Assembly (NCBI GenBank): GCA_963643985.1
Contig: CAVINP010000111.1
Span: 1 to 5,991 of the forward strand
Direction: 5' to 3'
DNA length: 5,991 bases
From: SFTH01 sp963643985
Lineage (GTDB): Bacteria; Bacillota; Clostridia; Christensenellales; Aristaeellaceae
Shown here: positions 1-5,909 of the stretch, in pieces
Layout of the letters: each line of letters starts with the position of its first letter
Numbering within the stretch: position 1 is the stretch's first letter
Translations under genes and position numbers: made by a program
The notes under the pieces: model-generated
What the model was told of the DNA's origin: nothing
The model's database searches: none
Seen by the model: the letters and a program-made list of their open reading frames with translations, nothing else

Positions 1-1115
1 TCCATGGGGATGTTCAGCGCGGGCAGCAGGCGCACTTTGTCCTTGGCCTTGATTACGATCACGCCCTTTTCACGGCAGGCGGCGAGCACTTGGGAGGCAT
101 CCTTCTCGGTCTTGATGCCGATCATCAGCCCGAGACCCGTGACGGAGACGATGCCCTTTGCGCCCTCGAGCGCGTTTTTGATGTAGGCAGAGCGTTCGCG
201 CACACCTGCAAGCACATCGTCCGTGAGCCTCGAGAGCACGCTGATCGCGCCCGCACAGCAGACGGGATTGCCGCCGAAGGTCGAGCCGTGCATGCCCGCG
301 CCCAGCACATCCTGTACCTTTTCGCCCAGCAGCGTCGCGCCCAGCGGCAGACCGCCCGCCAGGCCCTTGGCCGTGGAGACGATGTCCGGCTGTATGCCGA
401 AGTTCATATAGCCGTAGAGCATGCCGCTGCGGCCGTTGCCGACCTGCACCTCATCGCAGATCAGCAGCACGTCGTTTTCGCTGCAGAGCTTTGCCGCGGC
501 TCTGACGTAGTCGCCGTCCAGCGGCATCACGCCGCCCTCGCCCTGCACGACCTCCATCATGACGGCTGCGCACCTGTTTTCCTTTATCAGCCGCTCCAGA
601 TCCGCAATATCGTTCGGCTCGGCGTACACAAAGCCCTCGGTCAGCGGCGTGAAATCCTTGTGGAACACGTCCTGACCCGTGGCAGCCAGCGTGGTGATCG
701 TGCGCCCGTGGAAGCTGTTCTTGAGCGTGATGATGGTGCAGTATTCCCTGCCCTTTTTGTCCTCGGCGTACTTTCTGGCCGCCTTGATGGCGCACTCGTT
801 GGCCTCCGCGCCGGAGTTGCCGAAGAAGACCTTCTTCATGCCCGTCCGCTCGCAGAGCAGCTTGGCCAGCTTTGCGCAGGGTTCGGTGTAGAAGAGGTTG
901 GACATGTGCTGCAGCGTGCCGAGCTGCCGGGTGACGGCCGCGATCCACTCATCGTCCGCCACGCCGAAGGTATCCACGGCTATGCCGGTCGACAGATCGA
1001 TGTATTCCTTGCCCTGATCGTCCCAGACCAGCGAGCCCTTGCCCCTGACGATGGTCACGGGGAAGCGTGCGTAGGTGTTGGCGACATAGGTCTTGTCCAT
1101 GAGCTTTATATCCAT
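1..1115 (-). CDS. argD: Acetylornithine aminotransferase, 3' end cut off by window edge
   Basis: This PLP-dependent class III aminotransferase converts N-acetylglutamate semialdehyde plus glutamate to N-acetylornithine and 2-oxoglutarate in the cytoplasm, the fourth step of ornithine/arginine synthesis. I translated 371 codons, and no stop occurs before the window edge. Visible motifs are the phosphate-binding GNSGAEAN (99-106), FHGRT (135-139), the cofactor-contacting Asp of DEVQVGNGR (D221), the Schiff-base lysine in STAKGLAGG (K250), and STFGGNP (278-284). The family is usually about 395-400 residues, so about 25 are missing. The ATG at 1115 is chosen because AGGAGG sits 7 bases upstream. 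The gene starts 11 bases after the argB stop and is the fourth gene of the argCJBD operon. Residues DEVQVGNGRS and GIAVDTFG differ slightly from the commoner DEVQTGxGRT and GIAVNxxG, and the catalytic residues are intact. The same fold includes succinylornithine and ornithine aminotransferases, but the operon context favours ArgD. Confidence 0.95.
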   Translation of the reverse strand, partial: MDIKLMDKTYVANTYARFPVTIVRGKGSLVWDDQGKEYIDLSTGIAVDTFGVADDEWIAAVTRQLGTLQHMSNLFYTEPCAKLAKLLCERTGMKKVFFGNSGAEANECAIKAARKYAEDKKGREYCTIITLKNSFHGRTITTLAATGQDVFHKDFTPLTEGFVYAEPNDIADLERLIKENRCAAVMMEVVQGEGGVMPLDGDYVRAAAKLCSENDVLLICDEVQVGNGRSGMLYGYMNFGIQPDIVSTAKGLAGGLPLGATLLGEKVQDVLGAGMHGSTFGGNPVCCAGAISVLSRLTDDVLAGVRERSAYIKNALEGAKGIVSVTGLGLMIGIKTEKDASQVLAACREKGVIVIKAKDKVRLLPALNIPM

Positions 1116-1122
1116 TTTGCTT

Positions 1123-1128
1123 CCTCCT
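1123..1128 (-). promoter_or_regulatory. argD ribosome binding site overlapping argB stop
   Basis: A perfect AGGAGG lies 7 bases before the argD ATG. Its first two bases are the last two of the argB TAG stop codon (TAGGAGG). A ribosome ending argB therefore covers the argD start region, which suggests translational coupling (inference). Confidence 0.85.
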
Positions 1129-1981
1129 ACTTTGTAAACATCGTGCCGATGCCCTCGTTGGTCAGCATTTCGATCAGTATCGAGTGCGATATGCGTCCGT
1201 CAATGATGAACACGCGGTTCACGCCCCACCCGATGGCGTTGCGGCAGCACTCGGCCTTGGGCACCATGCCGCCCTGAATCACGCCGTCCGCCACCATCTG
1301 CGCAAGCTCGTCCACCTTGATCTCAGAGATCAGCGTGGACGGGTCGTTCTTGTCGCGCAGTATGCCCGCCACGTCGGTCATGGCGATCAGACTCTCCGCG
1401 CCCAGCGCGCCCGCAAGCCGCGCTGCCGCGGTGTCGGCGTTGATGTTGTAGATGTGTCCCTCATTGTCGCAGCCGAGCGTGGACACGACGGGAATGTAGC
1501 CCTTGTCGATCACGTCCAGTATGGGCCGGACGTTCACGCGGGTGATGTCGCCCACGAAGCCGAGCGCAGGGTCCTTCACGCGTGCCTCGATCATGTGGCC
1601 GTCAAGACCCGAGAGGCCGATGGCGCTGCCGCCCTTGAGCTCGATGAGGTTGACCAGCGACTTGTTGATCTTGCCGGCCAGCACCATCAGTGCCACGTCG
1701 ACCGTCTCCTGATCGGTCACGCGCAGTCCGTTGACGAACTCGCTCTTCTTGCCGATTTTGCCCAGCATGTCGGTGATCTCCGGCCCGCCGCCGTGCACCA
1801 GCACGACCTTCACGCCGATCAGCTGCAGCAGCACGATGTCGCGTATGACGGAGTCCTTCAGATGCTCGGAGACCATGGCGTTGCCACCGTACTTGATCAC
1901 GACAATCTTGCCGCTGTATTCCTGTATATAGGGCAGGGCGTGCACCAGCACCCGCGCCCGCTGTGCATTTGAAATATCCAT
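1127..1981 (-). CDS. argB: Acetylglutamate kinase, predicted arginine-inhibited type
   Basis: This amino-acid kinase family enzyme phosphorylates N-acetyl-L-glutamate with ATP to N-acetylglutamyl-phosphate, the second step of the pathway. It is 284 residues and looks complete. Visible motifs are the nucleotide/phosphate-binding KYGGNAM (30-36, K30), VHGGGPEI (62-69), the substrate-arginine motif NGLRVTD (84-90, R87), YNINADTAA (178-186, D183), and GGMVPK (237-242, K242). Two features mark the hexameric, arginine-sensitive subclass known from Thermotoga and Pseudomonas. One is an N-terminal extension ahead of the first beta strand that looks like the N-helix (about 3-22, with ALPYIQ). The other is the C-terminal HSILIEMLTNEGIGTM signature (266-281). 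Feedback inhibition by arginine at this step is expected in pathways that use ArgJ. The ATG at 1981 follows argJ by 9 bases with a GAGGTGA site upstream. Function is secure, and arginine sensitivity is inferred from family features. Confidence 0.97.
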   Translation of the reverse strand: MDISNAQRARVLVHALPYIQEYSGKIVVIKYGGNAMVSEHLKDSVIRDIVLLQLIGVKVVLVHGGGPEITDMLGKIGKKSEFVNGLRVTDQETVDVALMVLAGKINKSLVNLIELKGGSAIGLSGLDGHMIEARVKDPALGFVGDITRVNVRPILDVIDKGYIPVVSTLGCDNEGHIYNINADTAAARLAGALGAESLIAMTDVAGILRDKNDPSTLISEIKVDELAQMVADGVIQGGMVPKAECCRNAIGWGVNRVFIIDGRISHSILIEMLTNEGIGTMFTK

Positions 1982-1985
1982 GTGC

Positions 1986-1992
1986 TCACCTC
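1986..1992 (-). promoter_or_regulatory. argB ribosome binding site overlapping argJ stop
   Basis: GAGGTGA ends 4 bases before the argB ATG and shares two bases (GA) with the argJ TGA stop codon. It fixes the argB start and suggests coupled translation of argJ and argB (inference). Confidence 0.75.
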
Positions 1993-3205
1993 AGGTTCTG
2001 TAGTCGCCGTTGATTTTCACGTAGTCATAGGTCAGGTCACAGCCCCAGGCCGTCGAGGCACAGGGGCCGCTCTTGAGATCGATGAGTATGTCGATCTCGT
2101 GCTCGAGCAGTATTTCCTTGGCCTTCTCCTCGGAGAAATCCACGCCCGCGCCGTTTTCACAGACGAGAATCTCGCCCGCCTTTGACGAAAAGCGCACATC
2201 GATTTTGTTTACATCGACCGGAGCGCCCGAGTAGCCGATCGCGCAGAGCACGCGCCCCCAGTTGGCGTCCGCACCGAACATTGCCGCCTTGGTCAGCGAG
2301 GAGCAGATCACGCTCTTGGCGACCGTCCTGGCGACCTGCTCACTTGCGGCGCCCGTGACGGTGCACTCCAGCAGCTTGGTCGCGCCTTCACCGTCACCGG
2401 CAATGCAGCGGCACAGGTACACCGTCACGGTGTTGAGCGCCTGCATGAATGATTTGAAGTCCTCGTCGTCCTGCGTGATTTCGTCATTGCCCGCCAGGCC
2501 GTTGGCCAGCACTGCCACCATGTCGTTGGTGGAGGTGTCGCCGTCCACGGAAACCATGTTGAATGTGTTGGCGATGTCCGTCGAGAGCGCCTTTTGCAGC
2601 ATTTCGGAGGAGATGGCGCAGTCGGTCGTGATGAAGACCAGCATGGTGGCCATGTTCGGATGAATCATGCCCGAGCCCTTGCAGATGCCGCCGATCCTGC
2701 ATTCCTTGCCGCCGATCTCAAACGAAACCGCGATTTCCTTGAGTTTGGTGTCGGTGGTCATGATGCCCTCGGCAGCCTCCTCGGAGTGTGCGCCGAGATT
2801 TTCCACCAGCATCGGTATGCCCGCCGCGATGGGCGCGATGTCGAGACGCTGGCCGATCACGCCCGTAGAGGCCACGATAACGTCCTGTGCGTCGATCTTC
2901 AGCGCGTCCGCCAGCAGCGCACTCATCTTCTCGGCGATTTCCACGCCGTCGGCGTTGCAGGTGTTCGCGTTGCCGCTGTTGCAGATCACGGCCTGAGCAC
3001 GCCCGTCCGAGATGTGCGCCTTGGTGACCGTCAGGGGTGCGCCCTTGACGAGGTTTGTGGTGTAGACCGCCGCCGCATGGGCAGGCACACAGGAGCAGAT
3101 CAGCGCCAGATCGCGCTTGGACTTGTTCTTGCGGATGCCGCAGTGCACGCCCGCGGCAGTGAAACCCTGTGCGGCACAGACGCCGCCGTTGATCGTTTGC
3201 ATCAT
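1991..3205 (-). CDS. argJ: Glutamate N-acetyltransferase (ornithine acetyltransferase)
   Basis: ArgJ transfers the acetyl group from N-acetylornithine to glutamate, releasing ornithine and regenerating N-acetylglutamate. Some members also use acetyl-CoA and so perform the first step as well. The precursor is a self-cleaving Ntn-type protein. From the ATG at 3205 it has 404 residues, the usual family length. Autocleavage should occur between A186 and T187 in KGSGMIHPNMATML, with T187 as the new N-terminal nucleophile. T114-G115 in ASTGVIG is the expected oxyanion hole. The conserved tail YVKINGDYRT is present. The reading frame stays open upstream to a TTG at 3223, but that would place the AGGAGG (3211-3216) inside the gene. 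ATG 3205 (5 bases after AGGAGG) or the adjacent ATG 3202 (8 bases after) is therefore preferred. It lies between argC (14-base gap) and argB (9-base gap). Whether it is mono- or bifunctional cannot be read from the sequence; no argA is in the window. Confidence 0.96.
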   Translation of the reverse strand: MMQTINGGVCAAQGFTAAGVHCGIRKNKSKRDLALICSCVPAHAAAVYTTNLVKGAPLTVTKAHISDGRAQAVICNSGNANTCNADGVEIAEKMSALLADALKIDAQDVIVASTGVIGQRLDIAPIAAGIPMLVENLGAHSEEAAEGIMTTDTKLKEIAVSFEIGGKECRIGGICKGSGMIHPNMATMLVFITTDCAISSEMLQKALSTDIANTFNMVSVDGDTSTNDMVAVLANGLAGNDEITQDDEDFKSFMQALNTVTVYLCRCIAGDGEGATKLLECTVTGAASEQVARTVAKSVICSSLTKAAMFGADANWGRVLCAIGYSGAPVDVNKIDVRFSSKAGEILVCENGAGVDFSEEKAKEILLEHEIDILIDLKSGPCASTAWGCDLTYDYVKINGDYRT

Positions 3206-3210
3206 AAAAT

Positions 3211-3216
3211 CCTCCT
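3211..3216 (-). promoter_or_regulatory. argJ ribosome binding site that decides its start
   Basis: AGGAGG stands 5 bases before ATG 3205 and 8 before ATG 3202, shortly after the argC TGA. It rules against the upstream in-frame TTG at 3223, which overlaps the argC stop and has no comparable site placed ahead of it. Confidence 0.85.
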
Positions 3217-3219
3217 GTA

Positions 3220-4134
3220 TCAAAGCTCAAGCCCGAGCGTGTCTTCACAGCCGCAGGCGATGTTCATGCATTCAATGGCCGCACCGGATGCACCCTTGCC
3301 CAGATTGTCGTAGACCGCCAGCAGCAGCGTGCGCTCCGCATTGCCCGCCACCGCGATGCGCATGCCGTCCTTGCCGGACATGGTCGCGGCCGAGAGGAAG
3401 CCGCCCTCGTCGACGGCATCGGCATAGCGCACGACATCCGTGTTGTACAGCGCCGCATAGGTCTCGCGAATGGCTGCCGGGTCGGCATCAAAGAGCGGCA
3501 CGGTGACCTGCATGCCGCTGTAGAAGTCCGCGACGATGGGGCAGAACACGGGTTCATGCATAAGCTCCGTGACAGCCTTCATTTCCTTTAAATGTTTGTG
3601 GCTCTGCCCCAGCGCGTACTGCCTGGGCGCGTCCAGCAGGGGTGAACGGTCCTGGTCGCGGTACTGCGCGATCATCTTCTTGCCGCCGCCGGAATAGCCC
3701 GTCAGCGAGGTGCAGACCAGTTGCGCGTCCTTTGCGATCAGCCCTGCCTTTACCAGCGGATAGGTGAGCGCGATAAAGCCGCTCGCGTGGCAGCCCGGCA
3801 CGGCGATGCGCCCGGAGGTGCGGATCATTTCATGCTGTTCGGGCGACAGCTCCGGGAAGCCGTAGACCCAGCCGGGCGCGGTGCGGTGCGCCGTGGAGGT
3901 GTCCAGCACGACTGTGTGCGGGTTCTCGACCCATTCGGCTGCCTCGCGGGCCGCATCATCGGGCAGACAGAGGAAGACCACGTCCGCCGCGTTTAGCATC
4001 TCCTTGCGGCAGGACGGGTTCTTGCGGTCCGCCTCGCAAAGCGTCAACAGGGATACATCCGGGCGATTTTGTATGCGCTCGTGAATGCGCAGGCCGGTCG
4101 TGCCGGAACTGCCGTCAATAAATACCTTCATCAT
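3220..4134 (-). CDS. argC: N-acetyl-gamma-glutamyl-phosphate reductase, type 2 (short form)
   Basis: This NADPH-dependent reductase converts N-acetylglutamyl-5-phosphate to N-acetylglutamate 5-semialdehyde, the third step of the pathway. At 304 residues it is shorter than the common type 1 enzyme (about 345). It matches the type 2 family ('argC_other') in layout: FIDGSSGTTGLRIHER at the N-terminus (dinucleotide loop GSSGTTG, 8-14), FLCLPDDAARE (54-64), and DTSTAHRT (78-85). The catalytic cysteine C115 is in VPGCHASGF, followed by LTGYSGGGKKM (144-154). The HKHLKEM block (179-185) carries the probable catalytic histidine, and a DNLGKGASGAA motif (276-286) lies near the end. The start has two adjacent ATGs (4134, 4131). 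Only a modest GGAG lies 10 bases ahead of the first, so expression may start weakly or without a strong Shine-Dalgarno site. It is the first gene of the operon, directly behind the ARG-box promoter. In type 2 relatives I recall, the HKHL block continues PEM; here it is KEM. Confidence 0.95.
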   Translation of the reverse strand: MMKVFIDGSSGTTGLRIHERIQNRPDVSLLTLCEADRKNPSCRKEMLNAADVVFLCLPDDAAREAAEWVENPHTVVLDTSTAHRTAPGWVYGFPELSPEQHEMIRTSGRIAVPGCHASGFIALTYPLVKAGLIAKDAQLVCTSLTGYSGGGKKMIAQYRDQDRSPLLDAPRQYALGQSHKHLKEMKAVTELMHEPVFCPIVADFYSGMQVTVPLFDADPAAIRETYAALYNTDVVRYADAVDEGGFLSAATMSGKDGMRIAVAGNAERTLLLAVYDNLGKGASGAAIECMNIACGCEDTLGLEL

Positions 4135-4173
4135 AATACATCCGCTCCGATTGCGATATTTGCAGTATACGAT

Positions 4174-4191
4174 ACTCTATAATTATACACA
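4174..4191 (-). promoter_or_regulatory. ARG box 2 (probable ArgR operator half)
   Basis: Minus-strand TGTGTATAATTATAGAGT matches 15 of 18 positions of the ARG box consensus WNTGAATWWWWATTCANW by my alignment. It lies 2 bp downstream of a better box, and paired boxes 2-3 bp apart are the known docking arrangement for an ArgR hexamer. It covers the -10 element and the expected transcription start, so bound ArgR should block RNA polymerase. It is weak on its own, and the pairing supports it. Confidence 0.55.
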
Positions 4192-4210
4192 GATATGGAT
4201 ATTTATTCAA
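4182..4210 (-). promoter_or_regulatory. Sigma-A type promoter of the argCJBD operon
   Basis: On the minus strand a TTGAAT -35 (4205-4210) is followed after exactly 17 bp by a perfect TATAAT -10 (4182-4187). Transcription should start near 4175, giving a leader of about 40 bases before the argC ATG at 4134. No attenuator hairpin with a T-run or riboswitch is evident in that short leader. Repression through the overlapping ARG boxes is the likely control. Confidence 0.75.
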
Positions 4211-4211
4211 T
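4194..4211 (-). promoter_or_regulatory. ARG box 1 (strong ArgR operator match)
   Basis: Minus-strand ATTGAATAAATATCCATA matches 17 of 18 positions of WNTGAATWWWWATTCANW; the only mismatch is C for T in the second half-site. It contains the -35 hexamer of the arg promoter. Its position directly upstream of arginine biosynthesis genes makes ArgR (AhrC) binding with arginine as co-repressor the natural reading. No argR gene is in this window. Confidence 0.8.
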
Positions 4212-4243
4212 ACCCATTCCGATATTCGCCGAATTTCGTCGCG

Positions 4244-4261
4244 GATGTATAATTATGCTGC
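4244..4261 (-). promoter_or_regulatory. Possible weak upstream ARG box
   Basis: Minus-strand GCAGCATAATTATACATC matches 13 of 18 ARG-box positions and is centred 50 bp, about five helical turns, upstream of ARG box 1. Such auxiliary sites can support looping by ArgR, but the match is weak and AT-rich sequence alone could produce it. Confidence 0.2.
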
Positions 4262-4335
4262 CGGAATATGATTGATTTGAACAGACGATACTGAAAACGG
4301 ATGCATATTTTATCACATATACGGAAACGGTATGC

Positions 4336-4365
4336 AAAAAAAGCGGGAACCTGTGCGGTTCCCGC
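4336..4365 (-). terminator. Rho-independent terminator of the transpeptidase unit
   Basis: On the minus strand, GCGGGAACC (4357-4365) pairs perfectly with GGTTCCCGC (4343-4351) across a 5-base loop. Seven Ts follow (4336-4342). The stem begins about 6 bases after the transpeptidase TAA, so it ends that transcript and insulates the arg operon, which needs its own promoter. Confidence 0.95.
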
Positions 4366-4371
4366 CCGAAA

Positions 4372-5745
4372 TTATTCCGTTATGACCACCGTTGTGCCCT
4401 TGGGGCAGTTTTCGTAGATCCATTTGGCGTGCTCCACCTTCAGGCGGATGCAGCCGTGGCTGGCGCGCCGACCGAGCTTGCGCACGGAGGTCTTGTTGAG
4501 CACCTTGCCCTTGGAGTAGACCACCGAGTGGAACATGATGCCGCCCACGATGTGGTAGCCCCACTTGGCGTAGCACTTGTACTTTTCAAAGTAGTACCAC
4601 TCGCCCGTGCCGGAGGGGCCGATCGACTGGTAGGTGCCCAGCGGCGTTTCTGTCTCCTTGCCCTTCAGACCGGTTGAGCAGATCATCTCGCCGACGTAGG
4701 TATTGTAGCCCTCGCCGTCCCACTGGTAGACGTACACGCGCTGATCCGTCACATTCACGATCAGCTTGTAGAGATTGACATACTCCTCGGATGCCCCGGC
4801 ATCCGCCGAATACAGACAGCGCTGCGTATCTTCATCGCCGATGCCCGTCTGCGTCAGATTGTTCTTTTTCTGGAAGTACAGCAGCGCGCGCCCCGTGGAC
4901 TCGTCAAACTCGCCGCTGACCACCGCCAGATAGTTCAGCGTGTGCAGACGGTTCTGCAGACGATCGACCTCCGTGCCGGTATCGCCGGAGGTGACGGTCT
5001 CGCTGTAGACATCAAAGGTATTCTCTCCGTCGACGAAGGAGAGCACGTCATCGGTGATCTCCGTTTCGTCTTCCTTGTCCAGCAGCACGTCCTCGGCAAC
5101 GGGCGCATCGTCCAGCCCCGTGCTCATCGTCGGTTCCGGCGTCTCCTCCGGCTCCGGGCTGGGCGTGGGATGGACGCGCAGGTAGCTTCGAAGGTAGGTC
5201 TTGAAGGCAGAGACCGCCTCACCGGTCGCCGTGCCGGCCTTGCCGTCGGGTTCATCGTCCAGGAAGCCCCAGATCATCAGCTTTTCCTGGGTGCGGTAGA
5301 TGACGCTCTCGGGGTCCATGGAATTGGCCGCCGTCACCAGCTCCGCGCCGGAGAAGAGCAGCGACTGAAGCTCGGCATCGGCCTCACCGGTCTCTTCCAT
5401 ATTATTGGCGCGCTGCAGGGCCTTGATCGCATCCTCGGTGTTCTGGCCGAACACGCCGTCGGCGGTGTCGCGCAGATAGCCCAGCTCGATCAGGCGGTTC
5501 TGCAGCTGCAGTATGGTCGTGGAATCGTCGCTGTCGCGGTCGCCGCGCACGAGCGTCCCGGCCGTATCCGTCGCCACCTCGTCGTATATGTCTTCCCCGT
5601 CATCCTCGCCGCCTTCCTCGGCAGCGGCCATTTCCGCCGCGTCCTCGGCACTCGCCGTGGGCAGCGCCGCCTCCTCGGAAAGGGCGGTCACGCAGGACAG
5701 GGTCATTGCAATCAGCAGCAACAGGCTCAGGCATTTGCGCAGCAT
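4372..5745 (-). CDS. Secreted L,D-transpeptidase with three peptidoglycan-binding-like repeats
   Basis: This is a 457-residue exported cell-wall enzyme expected to form 3-3 peptide cross-links or modify peptidoglycan stem peptides. The N-terminus has a signal peptide (basic MLRK, hydrophobic core 6-21, probable signal peptidase I site after VTA, 19-21). A very acidic stretch follows (34-60). PG_binding_1-like repeats lie at about 75-131 (LQNRLIELGYL...DGVFG) and 258-312 (LQNRLHTLNYL...GEFDESTGRALLYFQ). A more degenerate one lies between them (147-185, QEKLMIWGFL). A Pro/Glu/Thr linker (193-206) and an acidic segment (218-246) separate the repeats. The YkuD catalytic domain spans about 326-456, with H406 in MFHSVVY and the signature SHGCIR carrying H430 and catalytic C432, all intact. 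The ATG at 5745 has GAGGTG 5 bases upstream. It follows the small lipoprotein gene by 17 bases and ends at a strong terminator. TLSC (15-18) resembles a lipobox but has Thr at -3, so lipidation is unlikely. The substrate and exact reaction are not determinable here. Confidence 0.92.
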   Translation of the reverse strand: MLRKCLSLLLLIAMTLSCVTALSEEAALPTASAEDAAEMAAAEEGGEDDGEDIYDEVATDTAGTLVRGDRDSDDSTTILQLQNRLIELGYLRDTADGVFGQNTEDAIKALQRANNMEETGEADAELQSLLFSGAELVTAANSMDPESVIYRTQEKLMIWGFLDDEPDGKAGTATGEAVSAFKTYLRSYLRVHPTPSPEPEETPEPTMSTGLDDAPVAEDVLLDKEDETEITDDVLSFVDGENTFDVYSETVTSGDTGTEVDRLQNRLHTLNYLAVVSGEFDESTGRALLYFQKKNNLTQTGIGDEDTQRCLYSADAGASEEYVNLYKLIVNVTDQRVYVYQWDGEGYNTYVGEMICSTGLKGKETETPLGTYQSIGPSGTGEWYYFEKYKCYAKWGYHIVGGIMFHSVVYSKGKVLNKTSVRKLGRRASHGCIRLKVEHAKWIYENCPKGTTVVITE

Positions 5746-5762
5746 GGGTACACCTCTGTATT

Positions 5763-5894
5763 TTATCTTGGCTCGGCGGTGATGTAGACCGCGGCTTCAC
5801 CGATCTGTACGGGCGGATCCTCCACCATATAGCTGCACGCACTCAGCAGCAGCGCCGCAACCAGCAGCAACACCGAAAAAAACAGCTTCCTCAT
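5763..5894 (-). CDS. Tiny predicted lipoprotein upstream of the transpeptidase
   Basis: This is a 43-residue protein that I do not recognise. MRKLFF, a hydrophobic stretch (5-17) and a canonical lipobox LSAC (17-20) predict lipidation at C20, leaving a mature peptide of only 24 residues (CSYMVEDPP...YITAEPR) on the outer membrane face. The same frame extends upstream to 5945, but the ATG at 5894 is favoured. From there the protein is an ideal lipoprotein signal, and GTGAGGT lies 9 bases upstream; the longer form would bury the signal behind 17 residues. The TAA stop is 17 bases before the transpeptidase ATG, so the two are probably cotranscribed. No continuation of the protein is evident in other frames, so it does not look like a frameshifted fragment. 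It may be a small partner or anchor for the wall enzyme, or merely a leader; the function is unknown. Confidence 0.65.
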   Translation of the reverse strand: MRKLFFSVLLLVAALLLSACSYMVEDPPVQIGEAAVYITAEPR

Positions 5895-5902
5895 GGCAGA
5901 AA

Positions 5903-5909
5903 ACCTCAC
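5903..5909 (-). promoter_or_regulatory. Ribosome binding site of the small lipoprotein gene
   Basis: GTGAGGT precedes the ATG at 5894 with 9 bases between GAGG and the start codon. It supports the short 43-residue form over the longer in-frame start at 5945. Confidence 0.6.

Larger units (their letters stand above)
4136..4250. repeat. Inverted pair of a 10-bp sequence flanking the arg promoter
   Basis: ATACATCCGC at 4136-4145 is repeated exactly, in inverted orientation, at 4241-4250 (GCGGATGTAT on the plus strand). The two copies bracket the arg promoter and operators about 105 bp apart. The core ATRCATCCG also occurs on the minus strand at 4298-4306 and 5932-5940. The function is unknown and it may be chance. 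Confidence 0.35.

Noticed and set aside
90..1277. A 395-codon open frame on the plus strand
   Set aside because: It lies opposite argD and the end of argB. Its translation is a His/Arg/Ala/Val-rich low-complexity product typical of the antisense of GC-rich genes, while the minus frame encodes an unmistakable aminotransferase.
1184..1972. A 262-codon plus-strand open frame
   Set aside because: It is antisense to argB, with the same His/Val/Asp-rich shadow composition, and I saw no recognisable motif in it.
4164..4176. Short inverted repeat AGTAT-ACG-ATACT around the expected arg transcription start
   Set aside because: A 5-bp AT-rich stem with a 3-base loop is too small to call a regulatory hairpin, and no T-run follows it.
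4313..4576. An 87-codon minus-strand open frame overlapping the end of the transpeptidase and its terminator
   Set aside because: It is out of frame with the catalytic domain and reads through the terminator hairpin, so it is a frame shadow.
5689..5700. Lipobox-like TLSC in the transpeptidase signal peptide
   Set aside because: The -3 position is Thr and the -2 Leu, unlike a canonical lipobox, and a good signal peptidase I site (VTA) follows three residues later.
4942..5787. A 281-codon plus-strand open frame opposite the transpeptidase
   Set aside because: It overlaps a gene with clear domains and catalytic residues on the minus strand. The plus frame has no recognisable motif, and its length is explained by GC-rich codon bias.
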